A stretch of 13,718 bases of DNA from Coriobacteriales bacterium (GCA_031286975.1 JAITTM010000086.1:1-13718), one strand, 5' to 3'; positions 6,300 to 13,718 are shown, counted from the first letter of the stretch. A program made the numbers and translations. Notes: generated from the sequence alone by a model not told the origin.

Positions 6300-7838
6300 G
6301 TGGCAGACGTGACAGAGCAGGATATGACAACAACAGAGCAGGATACAGCGCGGGAGCATAGCAGCGAGCACAACAGCGAGCAGCGGCAGAGCAGCCGCAA
6401 TGAGGAGCGCGTCAATCGCCTGGGCACGGGCAAGGTCAGCAAGCTGATGCTCGAATTCGCCATCCCCTCCATTATCGGTCTGGTGGTCAACGGACTCTAT
6501 AACATCATCGACTCCATCTTCTTGGGGCACGGCGTTGGCCTGGTTGGGCAGGCGACGGCTTCTGTGGCCATGCCCGTCATGATTGTGGGCATGGCTGTTG
6601 CGATGCTCATTGGCAACGGCGGCAATGCACTGGTTGCCCTGCGTTTGGGAGAAGGCAAGCTCAAAGAGGCGGAGAAGGTCATGGGCACCACCTTTATCAT
6701 GACCATTGTGGCTGGCGTTGTGGTTACCGCGATCATCCTGCTCTTCATGGATCCCGTTCTCATGATTTCGGGGGCAACCGAGCTCACGCGGGATTCTGCC
6801 CATAAGTTCCTCACCATCATCAGCTTTGGCCTCATAGTTCTGTTTTTGGGCATGGGCTTCAACAACTTCATACGCACAGCGGGCGACCCCAATCGTGCGC
6901 TGTATACCATGGTTGCCGGCACACTGGTCTGCATCGCGCTCAACTACCTGTTTGTCATGGTTTTGGGTTGGGGCGTCGAGGGCTCGGCCTGGGCTACCGT
7001 TATCGGTCAGGCGGTCAGCGCCGTGCTGGTGATGTGGTTTTTCACCGTGTCAAAAAAGGCTCCCTTCAAGTTGCGCATTGCCAATCTCAAGCCAAAACTG
7101 CGCATGGTCTTTAACATCCTGGCATTAGGCTCAGCGTCCTTTGCCCTGCAGATATCGGCAGCGGTGCTCGCGTTTGTGCTCAACAACCTGCTCAAGGATT
7201 ATGGTGCCATGGATCCCATCACGGCGGATGGAGCGATCGCGGCAATCAATGTGGTGCAGCGTGTTGCCATGTTCGCGTTCTTTCCCATCATGGGTGTGGC
7301 TATTGCCGCGCAGCCTCTCTTTGGGTTCAACTATGGAGCGCAGTATTTTGCGCGGGTCAAGATAACTTTCAGGCTTGCGTTTATCTGGGTCATGGTAATC
7401 GGTGTCTTTTTCTGGTTACTGGTCCACATCTTTCCCGAGCAGATCATCGGCATCTTTGGCATCGAGCCTGGCTTGGTGGCGTTTACGGTCGATGCCCTCA
7501 AGGTTCAGATGATGCTGATGCCGGTTGTGGGCTTGCAGGTAGTCAGCGCCAATTATTTCCAGTCAACCGGACAGCCGGGTAGGTCGATGCTGCTCTCGCT
7601 TACGCGCCAGCTGCTCTATCTGTTGCCGCTGATGTATCTCATGCCGCAGTTCCTGCCTCTGCTCATCGAGGGGGTCACACCGCTCCAGTCGCTGTATTAC
7701 ACCTATCCCGTGGCAGACTTCCTCTCCATTTTTACGGCAGCCGTTCTCATGGTCTTCGAATTCAAAAAGCTCAACAAGAAGATCAGTGAAGCCAAGGGCA
7801 ACTTTGTTGAAAAACAGGCGACTGAACTCCCGGCGTAG
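6300..7838 (+). CDS. MATE-family multidrug/metabolite efflux protein
   Basis: 512 residues from GTG at 6300, with AAAGGA about 5 bases upstream; an ATG at 6324 is an alternative. The first ~45 residues are hydrophilic and rich in Glu, Gln, Ser and Thr, longer than usual for the family. The MATE core then begins KLMLEFAIPSIIGLVVNGLY with IIDSIFLGHGVG and continues through about twelve helices in two pseudo-symmetric halves, including NNFIRTAGDPNRALY and NYFQSTGQPGRSMLLSL, both family signatures. MATE proteins export cationic drugs or metabolites using Na+ or H+ gradients. The N-terminal AIPSIIG and FIRTAGDP features fit the DinF/MepA-like branch. A possible -10 (TACACT, 6206-6211) lies upstream, in the gap after the birA remnant. 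Substrate unknown. Confidence 0.92.
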   Translation: MADVTEQDMTTTEQDTAREHSSEHNSEQRQSSRNEERVNRLGTGKVSKLMLEFAIPSIIGLVVNGLYNIIDSIFLGHGVGLVGQATASVAMPVMIVGMAVAMLIGNGGNALVALRLGEGKLKEAEKVMGTTFIMTIVAGVVVTAIILLFMDPVLMISGATELTRDSAHKFLTIISFGLIVLFLGMGFNNFIRTAGDPNRALYTMVAGTLVCIALNYLFVMVLGWGVEGSAWATVIGQAVSAVLVMWFFTVSKKAPFKLRIANLKPKLRMVFNILALGSASFALQISAAVLAFVLNNLLKDYGAMDPITADGAIAAINVVQRVAMFAFFPIMGVAIAAQPLFGFNYGAQYFARVKITFRLAFIWVMVIGVFFWLLVHIFPEQIIGIFGIEPGLVAFTVDALKVQMMLMPVVGLQVVSANYFQSTGQPGRSMLLSLTRQLLYLLPLMYLMPQFLPLLIEGVTPLQSLYYTYPVADFLSIFTAAVLMVFEFKKLNKKISEAKGNFVEKQATELPA

Positions 7839-7964
7839 GTAGACCCAAAGCTTGTTTCAGGGAGAAACCCCCGCTTTTCCGCCCCTCGCCCCTCGCTCTC
7901 CTATGGGCGACCACTGGTTGCTCCGGCTATTGTGCTTGCCACAGCGAGAAGCCTGCGCCCCCTG
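7839..7964. other. Convergent intergenic region
   Basis: Between the ends of the MATE gene and the minus-strand ligase gene. It holds a weak 5-bp hairpin (GTTTC 7854-7858, GAAAC 7864-7868) followed by a C-rich stretch and TTTT, and a short GCCCCTC direct repeat. No convincing terminator is seen for either gene. Confidence 0.5.
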
Positions 7965-9194
7965 CTAGTAGCGGTTGTCAAAGATGCGCTTGGACTTTTT
8001 TTCACTGCGGGGGAGGTCGCCTATGTTGACGGCTTTGGGCAAGACGCTCAGGCCTATCTTGGCCTTTATGGTGGCGAGAAGCGCCTGCTCTATTGCGGCA
8101 CGGTCTTCTTGCTGTAGGGAGGTTTCAAAAAAGACGGTCATGATGTCCTTGCCATAGAGATGGTCGATCATCACCTGGTATTCGCTGCTGGCGCCGTTGA
8201 CCAAAGCGAGCGCCTCCTCGATGTGCGCGGGAAAGACGTTGACACCCTTGACCTTGACCATGTCGTCGGTGCGGCCAGTGAGGGTCTCGATGCGGGGATA
8301 GGGGCTGCCGCAGGGGCAGGGGCCGGGCACGATGGCGGTGAGGTCGTGAGTGCGAAAGCGGATGAGCGGCGCGCCCTCTTTGCACAGCGTGGTGATGACC
8401 AGCTCGCCGGTGGTGCCGTTGGGCAGAACCTCGCCGGTGGCGGGGTCGATAATCTCGAAATAGAGGTAGTCGTCCCAGTAGTGCATCGCCGTCTGCTCGT
8501 CGCAGTTGATGCCGATGCCGGGGCCGTATATCTCGGTGAGGCCGTAGATGTCATAGAGCTTGACGCCCAGCTCGCTGGCGATGCGAGCGCGCATCTTCTC
8601 GCCCCAGCGCTCGGAGCCGATAACGCCTTTGCGCAGCTTGATCTTGCTCTTGATGCCGCGCTCGGCGATGGTCTCTGCCAGCAACAGAGCGTAGGACGAG
8701 GTGGCGCAGAGCACCGTGGAGCCCAGATCCATCATCATCTGGAGCTGCTTGTCGGTGTTGCCGGGGCCCAGGGGGATGGCCATCGCGCCCAGCAGCTCGG
8801 CACCCGCCTGAAAGCCGATGCCCGCGGTCCACATGCCGTAGCCCGGTGTAATGTGCACGCGATCGAGCGGGGTAACGCCCGCCATCTGGTAGCAGCGGGC
8901 GAACATGATTGCCCAATCCTGCACGTCCTTGGCGGTATAGGGCAGGATGACGGGTGTGCCCGTTGTGCCGGACGACGAGTGGATGCGCACGATCTTCTCG
9001 TCAGGCGCAGCTTGTAAACCCAGCGGGTAGGCGTCGCGCAGGTCGTCTTTGGTGGTAAAGGGGAGCGCCTCGAAGTCGCTTGGAGATTGGACATCGCCCA
9101 TATCCACGGCGTTGAACTTGCGGGCATAAAAGGGGCTCGTGCTCTTGATGGTGGCAAGCAGGCAACGCAGCTGCTCCCAAGTCTCCGGTTTCAT
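7965..9194 (-). CDS. paaK: Phenylacetate-CoA ligase family AMP-forming enzyme
   Basis: 409 residues, ATG at 9194 overlapping the iorB stop (ATGA), with AGGAGAG upstream. The adenylate-forming signature SSSGTTGT is at residues 73-80, YGLTEIYGPG at 217-226 and GRTDDMVKVKGVNVFP at 307-322. The cysteine pair CPCG at 293-296 is typical of the PaaK subgroup. The C-terminal KSKRIFDNRY matches the conserved PaaK end with its catalytic lysine. The family converts an aryl acetate, ATP and CoA to aryl-acetyl-CoA, AMP and pyrophosphate. Directly after iorAB it likely acts on phenylacetate, indoleacetate or 4-hydroxyphenylacetate; exact substrate is inferred from context. Length is slightly below the usual ~430. 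The symbol denotes the family, not proven orthology. Confidence 0.88.
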   Translation of the reverse strand: MKPETWEQLRCLLATIKSTSPFYARKFNAVDMGDVQSPSDFEALPFTTKDDLRDAYPLGLQAAPDEKIVRIHSSSGTTGTPVILPYTAKDVQDWAIMFARCYQMAGVTPLDRVHITPGYGMWTAGIGFQAGAELLGAMAIPLGPGNTDKQLQMMMDLGSTVLCATSSYALLLAETIAERGIKSKIKLRKGVIGSERWGEKMRARIASELGVKLYDIYGLTEIYGPGIGINCDEQTAMHYWDDYLYFEIIDPATGEVLPNGTTGELVITTLCKEGAPLIRFRTHDLTAIVPGPCPCGSPYPRIETLTGRTDDMVKVKGVNVFPAHIEEALALVNGASSEYQVMIDHLYGKDIMTVFFETSLQQEDRAAIEQALLATIKAKIGLSVLPKAVNIGDLPRSEKKSKRIFDNRY

Positions 9195-9973
9195 GGTTGC
9201 TCTCCTATACGTGTGCCATATGCTTCGAGGATGTTGGCTGCAAGCACCTCCTGCATACCTAGCGTCAGCGCTCGTTTGTTAAGAGCAACAAAGCGCGGCT
9301 TGACCAGAGCTTCAAGGGCAAAGGCAAGTTCGACTGCCGAGAAAGCCAGGGCACCCGCGCCCACAGCCGCGCCCAGCAGGGCAACGTTGAGCACGCGGCT
9401 CGTGCCGCACTGTTGGCAGATGCTCTCGTCGTCTAAGGTCACGAGCTTGCCGATGCGCTCGCTTTGCGCGCAGCGTGCGAGGTAGGCGAGCTGTGCGTTG
9501 CCGTTGTAGTCGCTGCCGTCGAGCGTGGCGGTGGGTGGCGCGATGGCGTGCTGCGCCGTGACCACCGTGCCGCCCTGCCGGAGGTAGGGTAGCGCCCGCA
9601 GGGTCTCAGCTGGCTCAAAGCCGATGAGCAGGTTTGCGCCGCCCGGAGGGACGAGCGGGCTGAGGGGGGCGCCAAGGGGATTGCGCCCGGTTGTATCCGC
9701 TGCCGTATCCGCTGGGACGGCCGCCCCGGTTGTTCCGGTTGTCCTGGCTTCCAGCGCCGCCGCCTGCGCCGTCCCGGCCGCCTGCGCCCCGGCTGCGTGG
9801 TTGGCTTGGGCCGTGATGCGCACGTGGCCCAGCACGCTGCCGCCGCGCTGCGCCATGCCGATGGTCTCGGCGGTGCGCACAAGGGAGCCCTGCGCCAGCG
9901 CGGCATGCGCGATGAGCTTGGATGCCAGAACGGTGCCCTGGCCGCCCACGCCGGCAACGATGATGTCAGGCAT
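9191..9973 (-). CDS. iorB: Indolepyruvate:ferredoxin oxidoreductase, beta subunit
   Basis: 260 residues, ATG at 9973 overlapping the iorA stop by 8 bases, with an AGGTGAT ribosome binding site. IorB is the pyruvate/ketoisovalerate oxidoreductase gamma-type subunit that pairs with IorA. The conserved start MPDIIVAGVGGQGTVLASKL and the loop MAQRGGSVLGHVR (40-52) are present, followed by NLLIGFEPAETLRALPYL and a C-terminal helical part. IorB subunits are normally near 190-220 residues. The excess here is an Ala/Thr-rich insertion at about residues 56-98 (DNA 9680-9808), replacing the short turn before the SPLVPPGGANLL segment. Together with IorA the enzyme decarboxylates aryl pyruvates to aryl-acetyl-CoA, passing electrons to ferredoxin in the cytoplasm. 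Confidence 0.93.
   Translation of the reverse strand: MPDIIVAGVGGQGTVLASKLIAHAALAQGSLVRTAETIGMAQRGGSVLGHVRITAQANHAAGAQAAGTAQAAALEARTTGTTGAAVPADTAADTTGRNPLGAPLSPLVPPGGANLLIGFEPAETLRALPYLRQGGTVVTAQHAIAPPTATLDGSDYNGNAQLAYLARCAQSERIGKLVTLDDESICQQCGTSRVLNVALLGAAVGAGALAFSAVELAFALEALVKPRFVALNKRALTLGMQEVLAANILEAYGTRIGEQP
9693..9788 (-). repeat. Short direct repeats encoding the IorB insertion
   Basis: On the plus strand GTATCCGCTG occurs at 9693-9702 and 9705-9714 (12-base period), and CCGCCTGCGCC at 9760-9770 and 9778-9788 (18-base period). Both periods keep frame. They fall within the Ala/Thr-rich segment absent from typical IorB proteins. Confidence 0.7.
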
Positions 9974-12074
9974 CAGGCATCACCTGCCGCTCGATGGCGC
10001 CAAAGGCGCAAAGCTGCACGCAGAGGTCGCAGCCATAACAGAGGGTGGCGTCCACCGCCACGGTGCTGCCCTTTTGTGCCGCCTCGCTCGGGCGCACCAC
10101 CAGCGCGGGGCAGCCTAAGGTGTTGATGCAGGCACGGCAGAGGGTGCAGCGCTGCGCGTTGACGCTGGGCTGGGGTCGCGGTTTGCTCACGGTGATGCAG
10201 GGAGCCTTGAACACCACGGCGCTCACGCCCCTGACGGCGACCGCCTCTGTGACCGTGGCGACGCTCGTTGCAAAGTCAAAGGGGTTGGCAATGGCAACGT
10301 GCGCCACGCCCAGGGCTTGGAGCACGGCGGGGATACGCAGGGCATTTGCTGCGTCGCGCTCACTGGCATCGCTGCTCATGCGCAGGCCGGTGCCAGGGTG
10401 CGGCTGTGACCCCGTCATCGCGGTGGTGGAGTTGTCGAGCACAAAAAGCGTCACGTCCGCCTGGTTGTAGACGGCGTTTGCCACGCCGGTGAGTCCGCTG
10501 GCAAAGAAGGTAGAGTCACCCACAAAACCCAGGTGCAGCACGTCGGGCTCCGCCCATTGCAGGCCCTGGGTCACGGTAAATCCGGCACCCATGCACACGC
10601 AGGTGTCCACCATGTCAAGCGGCAGCGCATTGCCCAGGGTGTAGCAGCCAATATCGCCGCTAAAGGTGGCCGCGTGCCCTCGCAACGCCCGCTTGACCGC
10701 CGCAAACGCCCCTCGATGCGGGCATCCCGCACACAACACCGGTGGCCTGACAGGCAAGGGCGGAGCTACCTCGGGCGAGGCAGCAGCAGCAGAGGCAGCG
10801 GCAGCAGGCGAGGCAGCGGCAGGCAAAACAGCCGGGGATAAGCCCGGGGATGCAACCCGCTCAAGCCACGCCACAATCTGCTCCGCGATGGTTGACACGG
10901 AGTTCTCGCCAGCGAGGGTGGTGTCGTGCGTGAGTTTGCCGCGCAGGGTTACGGGCAGGTGGTGCTTGCCCGCCAGGAGCAGGAGCTCGCGCTCGATAAC
11001 GGGCTCGAGCTCCTCAAACACCAGCACCTCGTCCAGACCGTCCAAAAACGCCAGGGCGCGCTGCTCAGGAAAAGGAAACGGTGTGGCCACTTTGAACAGA
11101 CGCAGCGCAAGTGGCTGCTCAAGTGCAAGCGCCTGCTCGCGTTGCAGGAGCGCCAGCGCGTCGCGCAGGTAGGCGTGGCTGATGCCGCCAGCCGCGATGC
11201 CAAGCACGGGGAGGCACCGATTAAAGCCAAACGCGTTCAAGGCTCGCTCACGTATTTCACGCATTTTGCCAACAATCGGCAGCATCTCGTCCTCGTCTTC
11301 ATCCCCAGCATCCCTGGCTTCTGCGGGCTCCAACACGATTGTCTCAACAAGGTTGCGCTCGTAGCTGTCAAAGCCTGTGGTTATTAGTGAAAGACGTTCG
11401 AGCGTCTGCAAATGGCCCTCAAAGACGCGGCGCGGAAAGACCACCCAGCGCAGGTCGCGCTCAAAGCCGCTTATGGCGTGCGGCGTGTACCTCAGCTCGA
11501 TGTCGAGGGCTGCGCTGCCGTGGCAGACGCGCGTGGTGGGGCGCAGGATCACCGGCGTCTCAAACTTCTCCGAGAGTTCAAAGGCCTCCTGCACCATGGC
11601 AAAGGCCTCCTCTGGCGTGGCGGGGTCAAACACGGGCACCTTGGCAAACTGCGCGAACTGGCGGGTGTCCTGCTCGGTCTGTGAACTGATGGGGCCGGGA
11701 TCATCTGCCACCAAGAGCACCATGCCGCCCTTAACGCCCAGGTAGACCAGGCTCATCAAGGGGTCGCTGGCCACGTTGAGCCCCACCTGCTTCATGGTCA
11801 CCAGCGTGCGGGCGCCGGCAAAACTCGCGCCGATGGCCACCTCGAGAGCCGCCTTCTCGTTGGTCGACCACTCCACATGCACGCTGCCGGGGTTGCGCGC
11901 GGCAAGGGTTTCGAGCACCTCGGTTGAGGGGGTGCCTGGATAGCCACAAACCAAGTTAACACCGGCGCGCAGTGCACCCAAGGCGATGGCTTGGTTGCCC
12001 ATGCAGAGCTCGCGCGTGGATTGGGGCGCGGGCGCGGCTCCTGCGGCGGGGTTGTCTGCCGGTTTGGGTGCCAT
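9966..12074 (-). CDS. iorA: Indolepyruvate:ferredoxin oxidoreductase, alpha subunit
   Basis: 702 residues, longer than the usual ~600-640. The N-terminal half has the pyrimidine domain start LCMGNQAIALGALRAGV and CGYPGTPSTEVLE; EWSTNEKAALEVAIGASFAG contains the conserved glutamate of thiamine diphosphate enzymes. The second half has CAGCPHRG (from about 447), GDIGCYTLG and the thiamine-diphosphate/Mg motif GDSTFFASGLTG (from about 519) with VLDNSTTAMTG. The C-terminus is a 2[4Fe-4S] ferredoxin domain: CTLCRACINTLGCP near 642 and CYGCDLCVQLC near 679. An Ala/Pro/Ser-rich linker at about 405-445 is extra. The ATG at 12074 lies one base after the FKBP stop but has a weak ribosome binding site; an ATG at 12002 (MGNQAIAL) would remove 24 residues and fits family starts too. 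Confidence 0.94.
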   Translation of the reverse strand: MAPKPADNPAAGAAPAPQSTRELCMGNQAIALGALRAGVNLVCGYPGTPSTEVLETLAARNPGSVHVEWSTNEKAALEVAIGASFAGARTLVTMKQVGLNVASDPLMSLVYLGVKGGMVLLVADDPGPISSQTEQDTRQFAQFAKVPVFDPATPEEAFAMVQEAFELSEKFETPVILRPTTRVCHGSAALDIELRYTPHAISGFERDLRWVVFPRRVFEGHLQTLERLSLITTGFDSYERNLVETIVLEPAEARDAGDEDEDEMLPIVGKMREIRERALNAFGFNRCLPVLGIAAGGISHAYLRDALALLQREQALALEQPLALRLFKVATPFPFPEQRALAFLDGLDEVLVFEELEPVIERELLLLAGKHHLPVTLRGKLTHDTTLAGENSVSTIAEQIVAWLERVASPGLSPAVLPAAASPAAAASAAAASPEVAPPLPVRPPVLCAGCPHRGAFAAVKRALRGHAATFSGDIGCYTLGNALPLDMVDTCVCMGAGFTVTQGLQWAEPDVLHLGFVGDSTFFASGLTGVANAVYNQADVTLFVLDNSTTAMTGSQPHPGTGLRMSSDASERDAANALRIPAVLQALGVAHVAIANPFDFATSVATVTEAVAVRGVSAVVFKAPCITVSKPRPQPSVNAQRCTLCRACINTLGCPALVVRPSEAAQKGSTVAVDATLCYGCDLCVQLCAFGAIERQVMPDA
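10774..10817 (-). repeat. Repeat tract encoding the IorA Ala-rich linker
   Basis: GGCGAGGCAGC occurs at 10774-10784 and 10807-10817 (33-base, 11-codon period), with GAGGCAGC and GCAGCAGCAG tracts between. The minus strand encodes mostly Ala with Ser and Glu. The tract lies between the two catalytic halves of IorA. Confidence 0.75.
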
Positions 12075-12075
12075 G

Positions 12076-12501
12076 CTATTTGATGTCCATCAGCTCGACC
12101 TCGAACACCAGCGTCGAGCCGCCGGGAATGGAGCCGTAGTCCGTGTCGCCATAACCCAGGGCGGGTGGGATGACAAGGGTGCGTTTGCCGCCCACCTGCA
12201 TGCCTACGATGCCCTCATCCCAGCCTTTGATGACTCTGCCGGTACCCAGAGCGAACTCGATGGGTACGCCGCCATCGTAGGAGGATTCAAACACGGTACC
12301 ATCTTCAAAACTGCCAATGTAGTGCACCGCCAGTGTGTCGCCGACTTTTGCCTCGGCGCCTGTGCCCAGCACAGTGTTGGTGATTATCAGGCCGTCGGCT
12401 CGCTCACCGTTCTCGGCGCCTCCGCCAGCGCAGGCTCCCAAGAACAGTGCGCCTCCGAGCGCCATTGCCAAAGCAAGATACAAGAGGATTCGTCGCTTCA
12501 T
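12076..12501 (-). CDS. FKBP-type peptidyl-prolyl isomerase lipoprotein
   Basis: 141 residues from ATG at 12501, chosen over an in-frame ATG at 12537 because GGAAGG lies about 5 bases upstream and the shorter form starts directly on a signal peptide (MKRRILLYLALAMALGG). A lipobox LGAC places a lipidated cysteine at residue 24, followed by a Gly-rich tether. From about residue 47 is one complete FKBP domain with VHYIGSFEDGTVFESSYD, VIKGWDEGIVGMQVGGKR, IPPALGYGD and STLVFEVELMDI, all standard for active prolyl isomerases. The protein should fold secreted proteins at the outer face of the membrane. It is one base upstream of iorA, an unexpected partner because IorAB is cytoplasmic. Confidence 0.92.
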   Translation of the reverse strand: MKRRILLYLALAMALGGALFLGACAGGGAENGERADGLIITNTVLGTGAEAKVGDTLAVHYIGSFEDGTVFESSYDGGVPIEFALGTGRVIKGWDEGIVGMQVGGKRTLVIPPALGYGDTDYGSIPGGSTLVFEVELMDIK

Positions 12502-12647
12502 CGGCCCTTCCTTTCCTGTGCGCTCTGTATGTTTCATGTGTCATTCTGCAAGCAAGACACATGACCTGCCCAATGTTAACAAATCAGCTAAGCTTTCTGC
12601 TCATCACCCTTTTGCGCCCCTCTCACCACGATCCTTCGCGGTTTTCC

Positions 12648-12678
12648 AGTATAACAAACCTTTTTCCTCCTCCGTCAT
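12648..12678 (-). promoter_or_regulatory. Candidate promoter of the FKBP-iorA-iorB-ligase operon
   Basis: On the minus strand TATACT (12653 to 12648) matches the -10 consensus at five of six positions; ATGACG (12678 to 12673) matches -35 at four of six with a 19-base spacer. It lies just after the terminator of the upstream gene and implies a leader of about 140 bases before the start at 12501. Confidence 0.4.
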
Positions 12679-12705
12679 CGATCTGCTCCACAGTAGGATG
12701 CAGGG

Positions 12706-12740
12706 AAAGAAAAAGCCGCCAATCCACAAGGATTAGCGGC
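12706..12740 (-). terminator. Rho-independent terminator of the ABC exporter gene
   Basis: On the minus strand GCCGCTAATCC (12740 to 12730), loop TTGT, and GGATTGGCGGC (12725 to 12715) form an 11-bp stem with one mismatch. It is followed at once by TTTTTCTTT (12714 to 12706). This is a textbook intrinsic terminator, oriented to end transcripts from the ABC gene about 190 bases upstream. Confidence 0.85.
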
Positions 12741-12820
12741 AAACCCCAACCAAAGCGTCGCCTTCACCAAGAGGCTCTTTGCTTCTATGTTGCAGTGTAG
12801 CGCAAAAGCGCGGAACAAAA

Positions 12821-12845
12821 GCAAAGATTCGCAGAGCAAAGATTC
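12821..12845. repeat. Short direct repeat
   Basis: GCAAAGATTC occurs at 12821-12830 and 12836-12845, 15 bases apart, in the non-coding tail after the ABC gene. No role is evident. Confidence 0.5.
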
Positions 12846-12932
12846 CTGGACTGTGCAATTGGCACAGCCTGAGCGCGGTCTGATCCGCCCACTCTGACAC
12901 ACGCTGCTCCCAGCCCTCCGTTTGTGCGCTCC

Positions 12933-13718
12933 TTACGCGGCGCCCTCGAACTGTGAGTTATAGAGGGACGCATAAAAGCCGTTGGCGGCGAGCAGTTCTT
13001 CGTGGCTGCCCTGCTCGACTATGTCGCCGTTGTCAATCACCAGGATCAGGTCGGCATTGCGGATGGTTGAGAGGCGATGCGCGATGATGAAGTTGGTGCG
13101 CCCCACCATGAGGTTATCCATCGCTTTTTGGATGAGAAGTTCGGTGCGCGTGTCCACAGAGGAGGTCGCCTCGTCCAGGATGAGTATCTTGGGGTCGTGC
13201 AGCACGGCGCGCGCGATGGTGAGCAGTTGCTTTTGCCCCTGGCTCACGTTGCTTGCCTCCTCGTTGAGCTGCATGTTGTAGCCATCGGGCAGCGTTGAGA
13301 TGAAGTGGTCGGCCTGGGCAACACGGGCTGCGGCCTGCACCTCCTCATCGGTGGCATCGAGCTTGCCGTAGCGGATGTTGTCGGCAATGCTGCCGGTATA
13401 GAGCCAAGTGTCCTGCAGCACCATGCCAAAGAGTGAGCGCAGGTCGTCGCGCTTAAAGCTGCGGATGTCGTGTCCATCGATGAGGATACGCCCGCTGTTC
13501 ACGTCGTAGAAGCGCATCAGCAGCTTGACGATGGTGGTTTTGCCAGCACCCGTGGGCCCCACCAGCGCGATTTTTTGTCCCGGTTTGATGCTGGCGTTAA
13601 AGTCGTCGATCACGATCTTCTCGGGCGTGTAACCAAAATGTATGCCCTCGAAGTCGATGCTGCCCTCAATGGCGGAAATATCGGTCTTCTCCGCGTCGCT
13701 TATGTCGGCGAGCTCTTC
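12933..13718 (-). CDS. ABC exporter, C-terminal ATP-binding part (partial)
   Basis: 261 residues inside the window; the frame is open to the right edge, so the 5' part with the membrane domain lies outside. An internal GTG at 13613 is not the start, since coding sequence continues upstream (GSIDFEGIHFGYTPEK). The nucleotide-binding domain is complete: Walker A GPTGAGKTT, Q-loop MVLQDTWLYTG, signature NVSQGQKQL, Walker B ILILDEATSSVD and H-loop AHRLS. This is the MsbA/LmrA-like exporter type, in which ATP binding to a dimer drives outward transport of lipids, peptides or drugs. Such genes often come in adjacent pairs in Gram-positives; a partner upstream is possible but not visible. An intrinsic terminator follows at 12740-12706. 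Confidence 0.93.
   Translation of the reverse strand, partial: EELADISDAEKTDISAIEGSIDFEGIHFGYTPEKIVIDDFNASIKPGQKIALVGPTGAGKTTIVKLLMRFYDVNSGRILIDGHDIRSFKRDDLRSLFGMVLQDTWLYTGSIADNIRYGKLDATDEEVQAAARVAQADHFISTLPDGYNMQLNEEASNVSQGQKQLLTIARAVLHDPKILILDEATSSVDTRTELLIQKAMDNLMVGRTNFIIAHRLSTIRNADLILVIDNGDIVEQGSHEELLAANGFYASLYNSQFEGAA

Larger units (their letters stand above)
12502..12932. other. Non-coding region between FKBP and ABC exporter genes
   Basis: 431 bases without a convincing gene on either strand. From right to left it holds the untranslated tail of the ABC gene with small hairpins (CTGTGC/GCACAG at 12851-12867, GCGC/GCGC at 12800-12811) and a 15-base-period direct repeat. Next come the intrinsic terminator (12706-12740), a candidate promoter (12648-12678) and about 140 bases of probable leader of the FKBP-ior operon. 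No riboswitch class was recognised in the leader. Confidence 0.6.

Noticed and set aside
7854..7880. GTTTC/GAAAC hairpin after the MATE gene as terminator
   Set aside because: Only five base pairs, and the T-rich stretch is interrupted by C-rich sequence.
8160..9017. 285-codon open frame on the plus strand, antisense to the ligase gene
   Set aside because: It mirrors a well-supported PaaK-family gene, has Ala/Gly/Asp/Val-biased composition typical of GC-rich antisense frames, and matches no family I know.
12675..12902. 75-codon minus-strand frame downstream of the ABC gene
   Set aside because: It runs through the intrinsic terminator, has no ribosome binding site, and its translation looks random.

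Overview
The window is a bacterial chromosomal segment of high GC content, except for roughly the first 180 bases, which are only about 37% GC by hand count. Strong purine-rich ribosome binding sites, GTG and TTG starts, indolepyruvate:ferredoxin oxidoreductase genes, a paired-type ABC exporter and a secreted protein with a Listeria-Bacteroides repeat suggest an anaerobic, probably host-associated actinobacterium of the Coriobacteriia type. That assignment is an inference from gene content and composition; nothing here proves the taxon.

Left part, plus strand (264-4217): a secreted, membrane-anchored surface protein, an EamA/DMT transporter and a biotin protein ligase (birA) lie 19 and 11 bases apart and probably form one operon. 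To their left, on the minus strand, is the start of a low-GC gene that runs off the window and looks frameshifted. A perfect 8-bp inverted repeat sits between the two divergent starts.

Middle, plus strand (4292-7838): a two-gene cassette (a DUF1801 protein and an MFS efflux pump, joined by an ATGA overlap) lies behind a long palindrome. It is followed by a decayed copy of the birA 3' end and then by a MATE-family efflux protein. The intact birA end and its degenerate copy flank the cassette like a footprint of recombination.

Right part, minus strand (12501 down to 7965): a four-gene operon reads FKBP-type prolyl isomerase lipoprotein, iorA, iorB, phenylacetate-CoA ligase-family enzyme. Spacing is 1 base, then overlaps of 8 and 4 bases. 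IorAB should oxidatively decarboxylate aryl pyruvates (from aromatic amino acid transamination) to aryl-acetyl-CoA and reduced ferredoxin. The AMP-forming ligase handles the matching aryl-acetate/aryl-acetyl-CoA pair. Upstream, and reading in the same direction, is the C-terminal part of an ABC exporter that ends in a clear intrinsic terminator.

A recurring theme is low-complexity insertions, encoded by short tandem DNA repeats, inside otherwise conserved enzymes (BirA, IorA, IorB). No CRISPR array, tRNA, rRNA, insertion sequence or complete mobile element was seen. I found no convincing new multi-gene system. The most unusual items are the birA-end duplication around the efflux cassette, the FKBP lipoprotein fused into the ior operon, and the frameshifted low-GC gene at the left edge.
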